A stretch of DNA of 64,000 bases, from positions 186,001 through 250,000 of the forward strand of contig NZ_FPBL01000002.1 of assembly GCF_900116685.1 (NCBI RefSeq), given 5' to 3'. The position numbers and the translations under genes were made by a program. Position 1 is the stretch's first letter, and each line of letters starts with the position of its first letter. Of the stretch, positions 41,373-50,769 are shown piece by piece. The notes beneath the pieces were generated by a model that was given only the letters and a program-made list of their open reading frames with translations, did no database searches and was not told where the DNA came from. This DNA comes from Nitrosomonas eutropha (GTDB lineage Bacteria; Pseudomonadota; Gammaproteobacteria; Burkholderiales; Nitrosomonadaceae).

Positions 41373-41828
41373 ATGTCCATCCTTAATCTAAGCAACTATC
41401 TGACAGCTCTGAGTAACACGCCCGATTATGATCAATTATTTATTAAGGCAAGGCATCTGACAGAGGTGCAGAAATACCTGCTGGATATCATTCCATCCCA
41501 ATTCAGAAATCGATGCACGGCGGGGCAACATACCGCTGACGGTCTCTTGGTTATTTATGTGGATAACGGTGCCGTTGCCACCTGGTTACGCAACTTTGCC
41601 CCATCAATTCAGCAAAAAATGAATACAGCCGGAATTAAGGTTGAAGATATAAGGTTTCGCATCCAGCCGCAGTCGTATTCCCAGGAATCTGAAGACACTC
41701 GTGAAATTAAGCGTTTACTGAGCCAGACTGCCATTGAGCATCTGAACAGGCTATCCGGTTCACTGCCAGCCGAATCCCTTCTGCAATCTTCCCTCAAAGC
41801 TTTGCTGGCAAACAGCCGTCACGAATAG
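41373..41828 (+). CDS. DUF721 (DciA-like) protein
   Basis: A 151-residue protein. The first 90 residues have a DUF721 pattern: QKYLLDIIPSQFRNRCTAG, followed by LLVIYVDNGAVATWLRNFAPSIQQKM, and IKVEDIRFRIQP. Some relatives (DciA) help load the replicative helicase; others are uncharacterised. The genes are commonly next to secA in proteobacteria, as here. It is convergent with the DUF2959 gene. Confidence 0.75.
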   Translation: MSILNLSNYLTALSNTPDYDQLFIKARHLTEVQKYLLDIIPSQFRNRCTAGQHTADGLLVIYVDNGAVATWLRNFAPSIQQKMNTAGIKVEDIRFRIQPQSYSQESEDTREIKRLLSQTAIEHLNRLSGSLPAESLLQSSLKALLANSRHE

Positions 41829-41838
41829 AAACCGCTGT

Positions 41839-42486
41839 TTAACTCTTCTCCATATTGCTGATAAACGCATTGGCTTCATTTATAGATTTTTCCATTGCAG
41901 TAACCAGAGTTGAGACATTCGATTGCAGTGTTTTCAATTCTCCTTTCAACGAGGCAATTGCCCGGGCATTCAGGTTGTGTTTAAGATACATGACTTGATC
42001 ATTAAAAACTGTCAATACAGGTTGTATTCTGGATTCAGCATTCTTCATGGCAGCAACAAGCTGTCTGTAATATAACTTTGTTGTATCGAGCTTTTCCTGG
42101 CTGCTTCGTTTCAAAGCCGAGTTTGAATATTGTGTAATCTCCTGTTCCCACTCCCTGAATAACGCAGCCGAAACACTTTCGATATCCTCTATCCGGCTTC
42201 TGACTTCTTTTGCTTTATCCACACTTGCTTCGTATTCACGATTCAGCTTTTTATAGACTCCCTCAAGATCACCACCTTTAAAATTTGTGGCAGCAGAAAA
42301 CTGCTCCAAGGCTGATTTGAATTGTTCTCTGGTTTCTTCTTGCGTATCCCTCGCCTTTTCCACGCGATAAACCAATACATCTCGTTTCGGGATGCCAACT
42401 TTCTCAAGCCCACTGTAATACATGGTGGAACAAGCAGTCAGAAAAACTGCAAAACCTATAACAAAAATTTGATTTGAGTATTTCAT
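41839..42486 (-). CDS. DUF2959 lipoprotein
   Basis: A 215-residue protein. A signal peptide ends in a lipobox, VFLTACSTMYY, with Cys at about residue 19. The rest is predicted coiled-coil helices (QEETREQFKSALEQFSAATNF, ESVSAALFREWEQEITQYS) and matches the DUF2959 family. Function unknown. It is the last gene transcribed after the lipid cluster, 59 bp from the TAM41-like gene, so may share the mRNA. Confidence 0.75.
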   Translation of the reverse strand: MKYSNQIFVIGFAVFLTACSTMYYSGLEKVGIPKRDVLVYRVEKARDTQEETREQFKSALEQFSAATNFKGGDLEGVYKKLNREYEASVDKAKEVRSRIEDIESVSAALFREWEQEITQYSNSALKRSSQEKLDTTKLYYRQLVAAMKNAESRIQPVLTVFNDQVMYLKHNLNARAIASLKGELKTLQSNVSTLVTAMEKSINEANAFISNMEKS

Positions 42487-42545
42487 TGTCGCTCCCTAAT
42501 AAATCTCATAAACCCTCGGGAGAACCCGGAATATGGATATTAATC

Positions 42546-43514
42546 TCACCGCAGTACACCACGCCGCAGTAATTGCCACATCACCTTATAGCCCCAGAGT
42601 ATCGGATGACGCCTCAACATCGGCGTAATCTCCACCTTGATGCCTGTATGCCGCTCAATTTTCCACGCGGCATAATCTAGACAATCCCGGAAAGTTATCG
42701 TCGCCTTGCTCAGGCGTAGTATCGATAAAACTCTTCCCTGCCAGCGCCGCAATCGCCACTGGATACGTGTACTTAATTTCTTTAGAGGGGTTACCGCTCC
42801 AACATGATATTGCTCATCAGTTTGCAAACTCAGCAATGGGCTCAAGGCAGGTACGGCTGCTACGGTTAATCGGTTGTAGAACTCGGGATCAAGCTGTACT
42901 AAATGTTGAGCGCGTCCCTTACGCTCAGCACGCAGCTCGGCCGCATAAGTCAGCATCAGCCCGGAGGTCCAAATTGTCTCCAGATTACTGGAGCCTGATT
43001 CAAGTACAGGCAATGTCGAGCTGATAAATTTAAGTATGGCATGCGCTTGCGCACGGTGGATACGTTTCTGAATCTGGTCATCACGTGTATAAAGCAATCT
43101 GGCCGGTTGCGCAAAACGCGCCCAGATATAGGGATGAAACCAGTGACGAGTACCACGTTCAAAATCTGCTGTGGATATAACTGCATACTTTGCACGCAGC
43201 ACACCAGTTGAAACGGGAATCTCCAGATAAAAGACATTCGGTGGCAACCAGGCATTCAGATAGGCCAGCAAATGACCGGAATAAGCCAGTCGGTAATCAC
43301 TGACCAGCACATAAAAATCGGCAATACCTTCGGCCAGATCAGAAGTATGCAGGCATGAGCCATATAGAATGACTGCATCTAGAGCTTCCCCGAAATGCTG
43401 TCTCAATGCATCAGTAAAGCCTTGGAATAACGGGTGTACAGGCTGGGCATCCTGGATCGCTATTTCCTGTATCAGAAGGCCGGGGATACTTTGTAAATCA
43501 ACGGAATTGCCCAT
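42546..43514 (-). CDS. TAM41-like nucleotidyltransferase (possible CDP-diacylglycerol synthase)
   Basis: A 322-residue protein. A nucleotidyltransferase motif LYGSCLHTSDLAEGIADFYVLV (residues about 45-66) is followed by LPPNVFYLEI and AKYAVISTADFERGTRHWFHPYIWARF. The order and spacing resemble Tam41/Mmp37, the mitochondrial CDP-DAG synthase (GS...DF-hydrophobic, then KYGVV-S/T). The resemblance is my reading, not a search result, and one of the acidic positions is a Tyr. Neighbours encode DAG kinase and CDP-alcohol transferase. It starts 13 bp after the DAG kinase stop. Confidence 0.5.
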   Translation of the reverse strand: MGNSVDLQSIPGLLIQEIAIQDAQPVHPLFQGFTDALRQHFGEALDAVILYGSCLHTSDLAEGIADFYVLVSDYRLAYSGHLLAYLNAWLPPNVFYLEIPVSTGVLRAKYAVISTADFERGTRHWFHPYIWARFAQPARLLYTRDDQIQKRIHRAQAHAILKFISSTLPVLESGSSNLETIWTSGLMLTYAAELRAERKGRAQHLVQLDPEFYNRLTVAAVPALSPLLSLQTDEQYHVGAVTPLKKLSTRIQWRLRRWQGRVLSILRLSKATITFRDCLDYAAWKIERHTGIKVEITPMLRRHPILWGYKVMWQLLRRGVLR

Positions 43515-43527
43515 TCAGATCTCTCTT

Positions 43528-44511
43528 TTAGAAAACACGAAACAGAATCGGGCCATCAGCCGTAATTTTCACTGGTCCGTACTGACTGGAAGCATGATAA
43601 AGCTCGCCATCCACAATATATTCATCATCCAGCCACAGTTCAACTGAAGCTGCGTTATAACTGATATAACCTTCCTCTCTTTTCAAATGGTGGCCGTGCC
43701 CTGCGATCAACGGCCAGATATTTCGCCAGAAGTGCTTACTGTATTGTCCGACAAACGTTGCACGTAACGGCGCAGGTTCCTGCCCCCAATAAGGGCGAAT
43801 GCCAAGCAATAACTTTTCCAGCGTACTGATGAGCGCAAACAGATATACTTTTTCGCTCAAAGTACCCGTGTTATCTTTTTGAGTAATACGCACCGGGGCC
43901 CACTCAGTTTGCGAGCGTCCCAGAAAGGAACCCACCAATGAACGCAGTACGATCAACACTGTAAAGACGTTACCGGTAATCCCCGTTTGCTTAATCTGAC
44001 TGTGTGAAAATTTCACGCCACGAGCAATCAAACCAAGGCCGAATATCATTCCGTATACATTTCTTGTACCGGCCTGTTCAATCCGCAATACTGGCCTCTT
44101 TACCCGCTTCACCTCACCAGGTTGGTGCACATATTGCCTGATTCTGGTCAAAATCTGCTCTGCCTGCCCATTCGTCCCCAGATCCAGCGCGGTCATGTTG
44201 GTTGTTCCAGCCGGCACAATGGTGATTTCCGGCCATCTATCCGGCGGCAAGTATTCAAATAAACAACTGATCACGCCTTGCAGAGTGCCGTCCCCCCCCA
44301 CAACAACCAGCCATTCAATCTTCGCTTCGATTATAGCGATAACAGCCTGCTCAAACTCAACCGGGTTGGTTGCCCGAATTTGTCTGATTTCCGGCAATGT
44401 TGCCAGAAGGCTTTGCATCCGTGCAGCATGTTTACGAAACCAGCCTCCCAGCGGGTTGTAGATCAAACCTACCTTGGCAGGCACGAAATCCCCCACAGAG
44501 TTATTGACCAT
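43528..44511 (-). CDS. Diacylglycerol kinase catalytic-domain protein (YegS/DgkB-like)
   Basis: A 327-residue protein. It has VGLIYNPLGGWFRKHAARMQSLLA and a nucleotide-binding loop WLVVVGGDGTLQGVISCL (about residues 69-86), with GGDGT as the DAGK signature. It continues with TIVPAGTTNMTALDLG. Members phosphorylate lipids such as diacylglycerol, ceramide or sphingosine. The substrate is unknown here. Its start overlaps the next upstream gene's end by 11 bp, so it is part of one operon. Confidence 0.85.
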   Translation of the reverse strand: MVNNSVGDFVPAKVGLIYNPLGGWFRKHAARMQSLLATLPEIRQIRATNPVEFEQAVIAIIEAKIEWLVVVGGDGTLQGVISCLFEYLPPDRWPEITIVPAGTTNMTALDLGTNGQAEQILTRIRQYVHQPGEVKRVKRPVLRIEQAGTRNVYGMIFGLGLIARGVKFSHSQIKQTGITGNVFTVLIVLRSLVGSFLGRSQTEWAPVRITQKDNTGTLSEKVYLFALISTLEKLLLGIRPYWGQEPAPLRATFVGQYSKHFWRNIWPLIAGHGHHLKREEGYISYNAASVELWLDDEYIVDGELYHASSQYGPVKITADGPILFRVF

Positions 44512-45730
44512 CTAATGTTGGCCTGACATATTGCTGGGGAAGAGGCAGTCGGGTAAATACTCTGACTGCAAATTGCTGCCTGTCACGAACGGGATCAATA
44601 CCCTCCATCCAGGAGTGAAGTACGCCATCCCGGGATCGACTTTGCCAGGCGATAAACAGCCTGCAAATAAGGAAGAAGGTAGACAGTAAATGCCATAGCA
44701 CGACCAGAATGAATCCAATATCCAGCCTATCAACCATCCAGCCAGCAGTTAACAGGATCAAATTCGGATTGCGCCGTGCGGTAATCAGGCGGTGAAATGA
44801 ATCAACTTTACGCCAGATAAAAATATCGAAAGAGGCCAGCCAGAACTGGAAGGCACCTTCGCAAAGACGACCACCTATATAGCCAATAAACATTAACCAA
44901 GTCAATAATTCGAGATCAGCCAACGATGTGGCGGCAGTCGTGAGACCAACACCCCAAGCCAGATACCATAAGGGTGGATGGATAATATCCAGGCCGTGAT
45001 CTAATACATCGCCCACCTTGCTTGATGTCAGTGTGACCCGTGCCAGTTTGCCATCGACCGTATCCAGAAAAGTCATCAGCCATGCCATGATCAGGCCGAT
45101 ACCAAACGCCCCATACCAGAATGCCACGCCCGCCAGCACAGCTAGAACCAGGCTAAATAATGTTACATGATTAGGTTTCAGGCCCAGCTGCACACATAGA
45201 CGTGTGGTCATAAACGCTGGCCAGGGCCATAGCCATTTAGTGACCAGATCAGTCACACCTTTATAGGAGGCTGCAAAAAGCTCGGATTCAAGCTCGGCCT
45301 GGTTGCAACGTAAAATCGGCAATACATAAGGCGGATCTTTCTTTTTCAGATTTTGCTGCACCTGAATCGGGAGGTCTTTTAAGGTGCAGCGTGGAAAATC
45401 ATCAGGTATCGACCGTTTCTTGCTCAATACTTCACACATCACACTGGCGTTGTTTCCGTCTGTCCGGATCGCCACCGGAATTTCATCTACAGATGTAACA
45501 AGTGCCATGTGTTTATCCAACACCATCAGGGCATTGATCACTCTGGCATCGAACAGATAATCAGCTCGCAGCAACAACACGAAATCCACCCCAGTCAATT
45601 GTGACAAATCCTCCACCACAACAGCTGTCCTGATTGTGCCCAGCATCCGTTCAAGGCGGGTACGCCCACTCATCCCCCACAAATTAGCTTTACTATTGCC
45701 GACAATATGAACAAAGAAAGTTGCAGACAT
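44501..45730 (-). CDS. CDP-alcohol phosphatidyltransferase with extra N-terminal domain
   Basis: A 409-residue protein from the ATG at 45730 (MSATFFVHIVG). Residues about 1-160 look like a degenerate nucleotidyltransferase fold (LTGVDFVLLLRADYLFD, LDKHMALVTSVDEIPVAIR). The C-terminal membrane domain has the full CDP-alcohol motif DTVDGKLAR...G...D...D (TFLDTVDGKLARVTL and GDVLDHGLD). This two-part layout recalls DIPP synthases that join an alcohol-NDP to another alcohol. An upstream start would overlap the LptG-like gene. Confidence 0.8.
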   Translation of the reverse strand: MSATFFVHIVGNSKANLWGMSGRTRLERMLGTIRTAVVVEDLSQLTGVDFVLLLRADYLFDARVINALMVLDKHMALVTSVDEIPVAIRTDGNNASVMCEVLSKKRSIPDDFPRCTLKDLPIQVQQNLKKKDPPYVLPILRCNQAELESELFAASYKGVTDLVTKWLWPWPAFMTTRLCVQLGLKPNHVTLFSLVLAVLAGVAFWYGAFGIGLIMAWLMTFLDTVDGKLARVTLTSSKVGDVLDHGLDIIHPPLWYLAWGVGLTTAATSLADLELLTWLMFIGYIGGRLCEGAFQFWLASFDIFIWRKVDSFHRLITARRNPNLILLTAGWMVDRLDIGFILVVLWHLLSTFFLICRLFIAWQSRSRDGVLHSWMEGIDPVRDRQQFAVRVFTRLPLPQQYVRPTLDGQ

Positions 45731-45737
45731 GTTTATC

Positions 45738-46805
45738 TCAAAAAGTTCGTCGTAACAGCCAATATGCTGCAATAACAATCAGAATTGATCCGGGCGCAAT
45801 TGAAACGATAATGGGATTCAACTGAAATACCAGCCCAATATTAGCGATAATCTGATCGAGCAAATAAATACTGATCCCCATCAATGAAGCCAGAACCAGC
45901 TTTCCTCCCAATCCTTCACGCACCGAGCCAAAAATGAAGGGAATTGCTATCAAAATCATTGCAATAGTCATCACTACACTACCGACCTTGCGCCACAAAG
46001 CCATAACATAGGCATCCGCTTTCTGACCGGTCATCTTCAAGAATTCAGCATGGTGCAGTAACTCCAATGGGGTCAGGCTTTCAGGTGGTTTGGTCAGTGT
46101 CGCAATATCTTCAGGACCGAGAAACGAGTGCCACTGAAGCGTGTGTACTTTTCTGGAAAGGATACGATCCGGGGCAAACATACGTACAGTAACATCATGC
46201 AATTTCCAAATACTTTTATCGAAAATATCCGCATATTGCGCATGTATATGGGCAGTCATCAGTCCCTGTTTATCAAAATGCATGACTTCGATATCCATTG
46301 CCCGCCCTTTATGCAGCATTTCACCAATACGTAATATATTCTGCTCATTACGCGTCCAGATTCCGAGCCCCCTCCCTAGCTCCGCACCCTGTTCCAATGC
46401 CACAGCACGCAATACAATTGCCTGCTGTTGAAATTGTGGTGCCACCAAATACTCAAGTGCTATGGTTGAGGTGATAAGCCCCCCCCCAATTCCAATCGGA
46501 GCAAGGCTGATCATCAAAGGAGAAAATCCTGCCACACGCATCGCCACCAATTCCAAGTTGACTGCTAACCCACCCAGCGCCCCCACTGTCCCCAGCAGCG
46601 CAATGAAAGGCGCAATCTGGATAAATCTGCGAGGCATGAGCATTGCCGTATACAGGAAAGCATCTCGGGTGGTATATGTCCCCTTCCCCACATCATCCAG
46701 CTGATCAAGCAGATCAAAAAAACTGAACAAGGGCAACAGCACTACAGTAGCGATAATCATCCCTGTCAAAACTTGCAAGGCGATGTGGCGATAACAGATC
46801 TTCAC
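45738..46805 (-). CDS. LptG-like permease of the LptF/LptG (YjgP/YjgQ) family
   Basis: A 355-residue protein from GTG at 46805 (ICYRHIALQVLTGM). Its N-terminal helix region LLPLFSFFDLLDQLDDVGKGTYTTRDAFLY matches LptG (LFSFFDLLDELDDVGKG). It has three N-terminal helices, a periplasmic beta-jellyroll and three C-terminal helices (FIFGSVREGLGGKLVLASLMG). The GTG overlaps the LptF-like stop by one base (TAGTG), showing translational coupling. No lptB or lptA is nearby, so it may be a paralogue that exports another lipid. Confidence 0.85.
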   Translation of the reverse strand: MKICYRHIALQVLTGMIIATVVLLPLFSFFDLLDQLDDVGKGTYTTRDAFLYTAMLMPRRFIQIAPFIALLGTVGALGGLAVNLELVAMRVAGFSPLMISLAPIGIGGGLITSTIALEYLVAPQFQQQAIVLRAVALEQGAELGRGLGIWTRNEQNILRIGEMLHKGRAMDIEVMHFDKQGLMTAHIHAQYADIFDKSIWKLHDVTVRMFAPDRILSRKVHTLQWHSFLGPEDIATLTKPPESLTPLELLHHAEFLKMTGQKADAYVMALWRKVGSVVMTIAMILIAIPFIFGSVREGLGGKLVLASLMGISIYLLDQIIANIGLVFQLNPIIVSIAPGSILIVIAAYWLLRRTF

Positions 46806-47878
46806 TATTTTCTTGCAGACAAGAACAATCTGAGCTCGGGCAGGCGCAATACAACAACTATGAAAAGTAATCCATATACCCACCAGATCCCCGGCACAGT
46901 AGCAACAACGCCCTGCTCCACCCAGGTTTTGGCCAATCCACTAAGGTTGTAATAAACAGCGAATACCAGTGCTGCAACAATAAATGTTCTGTCAGCTTTA
47001 TCTTTACGTGGCGCTGTCCGGGTAAAAGAAACCGCGATTAAAGCCAGCAGAATAGTTGCGGCTGGCCGGGAAAGCCGCCACTGTAATTCCGCGATTTCCT
47101 GTGGTTGCTCAGAATTCCATAATGATTGCGTTGATGCAGCCTTGCGTCGATAGTTTTGAGCTTGATCGTTTTCATTGAAGTAAATCATCTTTTCAAACTG
47201 AACGGTACTATCCCTGACTGCATCATATCCAAGACGATAGATTTTTCCATCCAGCAATTCGATATGCGGCCATTGCTCCTGTGTCATGGGCCGTTGGTAG
47301 CCTTCTCGGGATACGATAATCTCTCTATTTTCAGCTGTTCTGATGTAGTGAAAAACGCCTTCCATGCGTTTTTCAAGATCATCTTTTCTCCGGATAAAGA
47401 TGACCCGGCCACTTTTCTCGCTGCCGTAAAATCTCCCGGGCTGAAATCGATCAGTATTCAACTCGGCTTCAGCTTGTGCATTCATCACATAGCTTTCTGC
47501 ATACGCCCACGGGCGAGCATAAATGGAAAGGGCTCCGCTGAGGATGGCAATGGGCAGGGAAATTATGAAAACAGTACGAATGATCTGGTTGTCACCATAG
47601 CCGACGGAACGCAACACATTAATTTCCTGATCACGGTTCATTCGGCTTAAACCATGGATTACCGCAACATAAAAAGCAATCGGCACCAACACTTCCAGCG
47701 CAATAATAGTTTTCAGCCCCACCAGCTTAAACATGGCTATAGCACCCAGGGTCTCAGCCACCGCCCCGGTTAAAAAACGTGCAACGCTGAAACTTACGAA
47801 AAGCCCGATCAGGATGATGGTTACTACAAAGAAAGGAAGTAACAGCTCCCGTGAAATATATCTTTCAATAATTCCCAT
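46805..47878 (-). CDS. LptF-like permease of the LptF/LptG (YjgP/YjgQ) family
   Basis: A 357-residue membrane protein with MGIIERYISRELLLPFF, then GLSRMNRDQEINVLRSVGYG as the cytoplasmic coupling region of LptF, a periplasmic domain with GRFYGSEKSGRVIFI, and three C-terminal helices. It pairs with the LptG-like gene that starts at its stop codon. In the canonical system LptBFG extracts lipopolysaccharide. Here the lipid-synthesis neighbours suggest a dedicated cargo, an inference. Confidence 0.85.
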   Translation of the reverse strand: MGIIERYISRELLLPFFVVTIILIGLFVSFSVARFLTGAVAETLGAIAMFKLVGLKTIIALEVLVPIAFYVAVIHGLSRMNRDQEINVLRSVGYGDNQIIRTVFIISLPIAILSGALSIYARPWAYAESYVMNAQAEAELNTDRFQPGRFYGSEKSGRVIFIRRKDDLEKRMEGVFHYIRTAENREIIVSREGYQRPMTQEQWPHIELLDGKIYRLGYDAVRDSTVQFEKMIYFNENDQAQNYRRKAASTQSLWNSEQPQEIAELQWRLSRPAATILLALIAVSFTRTAPRKDKADRTFIVAALVFAVYYNLSGLAKTWVEQGVVATVPGIWWVYGLLFIVVVLRLPELRLFLSARK

Positions 47879-47896
47879 GAAAGTCAGCTGTCCGTT

Positions 47897-48712
47897 CTAC
47901 ACCGGTGGATGTATCGATATTGCTTTGGCCAGAACAGATTTTACCAGCTGTAAATCTTCCACTTTATCAACATCAATACCTGCTTCAGGAAATGGCAAAA
48001 TTACCGAGCGCACCTGAACACCTGTTTTTTCTGAAACTTCCTGTAGCGCCTGATCAAGCGTTAAACGCCCGAGCAGATATGACCAGACAGCTCGCCAGCC
48101 CAGCACTCGGCTAATCAGTTTCCAGGGGCGTTTGCGCAATGCTTCTGCCTGCTGCCAGAAATCCACCAATACACGTCCTTGTGAATTGAATGTAAACAGA
48201 TTACAGCCACAGAAATTTCCATCACGCAGACGAATTACCGTGCGCCTGGCATTACCATACCTGTTTTGCAAAGTCTCGTACCGGATGACCCCGACAGTCA
48301 CATCACATTCCAAATGACGGGAGGCTCGCAGGAAATATTCCACAATTTCCGGTGTCAGCAGGGCGTGATCGGCTGTTGTCAGCAAAATTCGTTGATGTAT
48401 ATCAATTTGCGAGAGCCCATGAACAGCACTGCGGGCGGGTGAGTCCATATTCTCTACCCAATCTACCTGCCTGTTTTCTATACGTTGTTTGAGTTCTTCA
48501 CATGCAGATAACAGCGATTCAGGCGGGCCGCACAAAAGAATGGATTTTATTTTGTTACAGCTGCTCAAGGCATCGAGCACCCGGATAACCATTGGTTTTC
48601 CGCAAATAGGGGCATAAGCCTTGCAGACCGCTCCCGTATACTTTGCCACAGGATCCTGATCACCCCGGTCGGCAGCCAATACCAAGGCAGCAAATTGATC
48701 GTTATTGCACAT
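47897..48712 (-). CDS. Nucleotidyltransferase-fold (MobA/GlmU-like) protein
   Basis: A 271-residue protein from ATG at 48712. It begins FAALVLAADRGD-like and continues YAPICGKPMVIRVLDAL (about residues 36-52), a GT-A nucleotidyltransferase pattern in which the usual KPM/L-type lysine is present (GKPM). A DHALLTPEIVEYF segment follows. It likely activates a small alcohol or sugar phosphate as an NDP derivative, perhaps the headgroup for the CDP-alcohol transferase. Substrate not determinable. Confidence 0.7.
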   Translation of the reverse strand: MCNNDQFAALVLAADRGDQDPVAKYTGAVCKAYAPICGKPMVIRVLDALSSCNKIKSILLCGPPESLLSACEELKQRIENRQVDWVENMDSPARSAVHGLSQIDIHQRILLTTADHALLTPEIVEYFLRASRHLECDVTVGVIRYETLQNRYGNARRTVIRLRDGNFCGCNLFTFNSQGRVLVDFWQQAEALRKRPWKLISRVLGWRAVWSYLLGRLTLDQALQEVSEKTGVQVRSVILPFPEAGIDVDKVEDLQLVKSVLAKAISIHPPV

Positions 48713-48763
48713 CGCGGGCAAAGCGGGACTTTGTCTTGCTGGATTGATTTAATCGCACCCTGA

Positions 48764-49924
48764 TCATGCCAGCGTTTTCTCATAAATACGATAACGCTTG
48801 TACTCTTTCCCTCCTATTCTTTCGAGAATAGTACGCATGGGTAAATTGTCCTCAAGTATCCAGGATAATTCAACGTGCTGAATACCCCTAGTTCGGGCTA
48901 TTTTTCTTGGTGCATCAATAATCTTGAAGGCTAATGCTATCCCGGGAAGCGTATGATGAAATTGCTTGCGAACACCCATTAAGGGAACTCTTCCGGTGGT
49001 AATTGAATTGGATTTCAGTTTATTAACCAGGTGAAGCCAGCCCAGAGGGAAAAGATTTCCATTCAAATCTGGTAGCACTTCATTCAGATTTGGCAGCGCT
49101 GCCATGAAAGCGACAGGCTCTCCATCCATTTCTGCTATCTGGACGAATTCATCCGGAACCAACCAACGTAAAGAGCTACCCAGTTCAGCGAATTCTTCCA
49201 GCGTAAAGGGAACAAACCCCCAATTCTCCGACCATGCATCATTAAATATGTTTCGCATGATCTCGATTTCCTCACTGAACCGATCACGTCGCAGTGTTCT
49301 GATCTGTATTCGATGCTGATATTTATGGTCGATAGCCTGCTGCATGGCGGAAGGTGATTCAAAATCTGTTTCAAGCCAGTAAGCCAGCAAATCCTTGCTG
49401 GGATGATAACCATTTTGTTCCAGCAGATTGACATACCACCGAGGTGAATACGGCATCATGAAAACAGGGGGGGTATCAAACCCTTGAACTAGCAGGCCAC
49501 ACTCCTGGTTAATAGAAAAATTGAATGGTCCGCTAATCTGACGCGCTCCCCGTTTAACCAACCAATCTTCAGCCACCTGTATCAGCTCACTAAAAACAGC
49601 TTCATCATTAATTGATTCCAGCATACCAAAGTGCCCGGTATCTGGCCCGTATCGCTGCCGATGCAGTTCATCTATTTGCGCACTGATTCTGCCAACAGGC
49701 TGATTATTACGGTAGGCGATCCATCCTTGCCACTGGGCATGCTTGAAATAGGGATTAAATCTGGAGAAGTGCAGCCGTCGTTCCAGCCGAAGAGGAGGCA
49801 CCCACAGCGGATCATCTGTATATATCCGCCAGGGAACATCGATAAATTTCCCTATCCCGCGAAAACCAGAAATCGGGAGGATTTTGATTTTTCCGTCTGA
49901 TGGATGATCCGGGAATATTCTCAT
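48764..49924 (-). CDS. GNAT-like protein of the lipid cluster
   Basis: A 386-residue protein. It has a GNAT-like N-terminal half: FIDVPWRIYTDDPLWVPPLRLERRLHF, WQGWIAYRNNQPVGRISAQID and FGMLESINDE. A second half has ISGPFNFSINQECGLLVQGFD, PYSPRWYVNLLEQNGY and HVELSWILEDNLPMRTILERIGG. The tandem GNAT-like layout is found in uncharacterised proteins of many proteobacteria. It may acylate a lipid or headgroup. It is the first gene of the seven-gene minus-strand cluster. Confidence 0.6.
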   Translation of the reverse strand: MRIFPDHPSDGKIKILPISGFRGIGKFIDVPWRIYTDDPLWVPPLRLERRLHFSRFNPYFKHAQWQGWIAYRNNQPVGRISAQIDELHRQRYGPDTGHFGMLESINDEAVFSELIQVAEDWLVKRGARQISGPFNFSINQECGLLVQGFDTPPVFMMPYSPRWYVNLLEQNGYHPSKDLLAYWLETDFESPSAMQQAIDHKYQHRIQIRTLRRDRFSEEIEIMRNIFNDAWSENWGFVPFTLEEFAELGSSLRWLVPDEFVQIAEMDGEPVAFMAALPNLNEVLPDLNGNLFPLGWLHLVNKLKSNSITTGRVPLMGVRKQFHHTLPGIALAFKIIDAPRKIARTRGIQHVELSWILEDNLPMRTILERIGGKEYKRYRIYEKTLA

Positions 49925-50013
49925 GTATCCATGAATAAACAGGCTCGTTCAAGCCAAAGTAACGACTTGCCCGATAAATTGAACACTTCCTCCCGGATAT
50001 AATTGCAACCTGA

Positions 50014-50493
50014 TTATTTTTTAAATTGATCAGTATAAGCTAGCAAATCTGCAGCCATTTTCTGGAAAATCTGTTGCTGTTGATGCTGATCGGGCTGTTC
50101 CGCAGTAAAGTCCTGTGCAGTTCCTGCAGGTAAGCCTGCCTGCTCATTTCCACCTAAACGTGAAAATTGGTAGAATCGGTTCCACGTAGCGTTATATTCA
50201 CGCAACTGATTTTGTGGAATAAAGTTTCTCAGAACTTCAAAGGCATCACGCAAAACAGGCAGGCGAGGCTGCATATAAGCCACCAGATCATCCGGCCAGC
50301 GGGTAATCGCAGGATACAGGCCAATTAGTTCCTCATGAAAAACGGAGTCGAAATATTCCATTGCTCCCATTCGACGCCGGTGATTAATAACATCTACCCC
50401 CACTCCCACAACCAGAACCAAACCCAGCAGAGTAAATGGCCAAATCGGGGCATCGTGAATATAGAGTGATACCTGCTCAATAAATTTTTCCAA
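50014..50493 (-). CDS. Membrane-anchored hypothetical protein
   Basis: A 159-residue protein not recognised as a named family. A membrane helix at about residues 15-35 (IWPFTLLGLVLVVGVGVDVI) is followed by a cytoplasmic helical part (EYFDSVFHEELIGLYPAITRWPDD, YMQPRLPVLRDAFEVLRNFI). A Gln-rich tail (DQHQQQQIFQ) follows. It lies alone between the lipid cluster and the exoD-like gene on the opposite strand. Coding looks real from codon use and a clear ATG. Confidence 0.6.
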   Translation of the reverse strand: MEKFIEQVSLYIHDAPIWPFTLLGLVLVVGVGVDVINHRRRMGAMEYFDSVFHEELIGLYPAITRWPDDLVAYMQPRLPVLRDAFEVLRNFIPQNQLREYNATWNRFYQFSRLGGNEQAGLPAGTAQDFTAEQPDQHQQQQIFQKMAADLLAYTDQFKK

Positions 50494-50769
50494 AATATCC
50501 TCGTCTTTCCTCTAAAAGAGATAACGTTCAAGATAACTGATATTTGCCACTGCAACCAATTGATATTGCCACAGGTCACCAGCGGTCGCAATGCTTTACA
50601 ATTCGGTAGTTTCGCACACGGCCTCTACAGGAAGCAAATTCATAGAAACAATAAAGGACATGATAAATCACCCGTTGCCATATGCCTGTATTACCAAAAC
50701 CCGGTAGAAAAGTAATCCTGATAACAGAAATGGCCTGAATTTTATATCGAAACAGCCAAGGAGGGAGTA

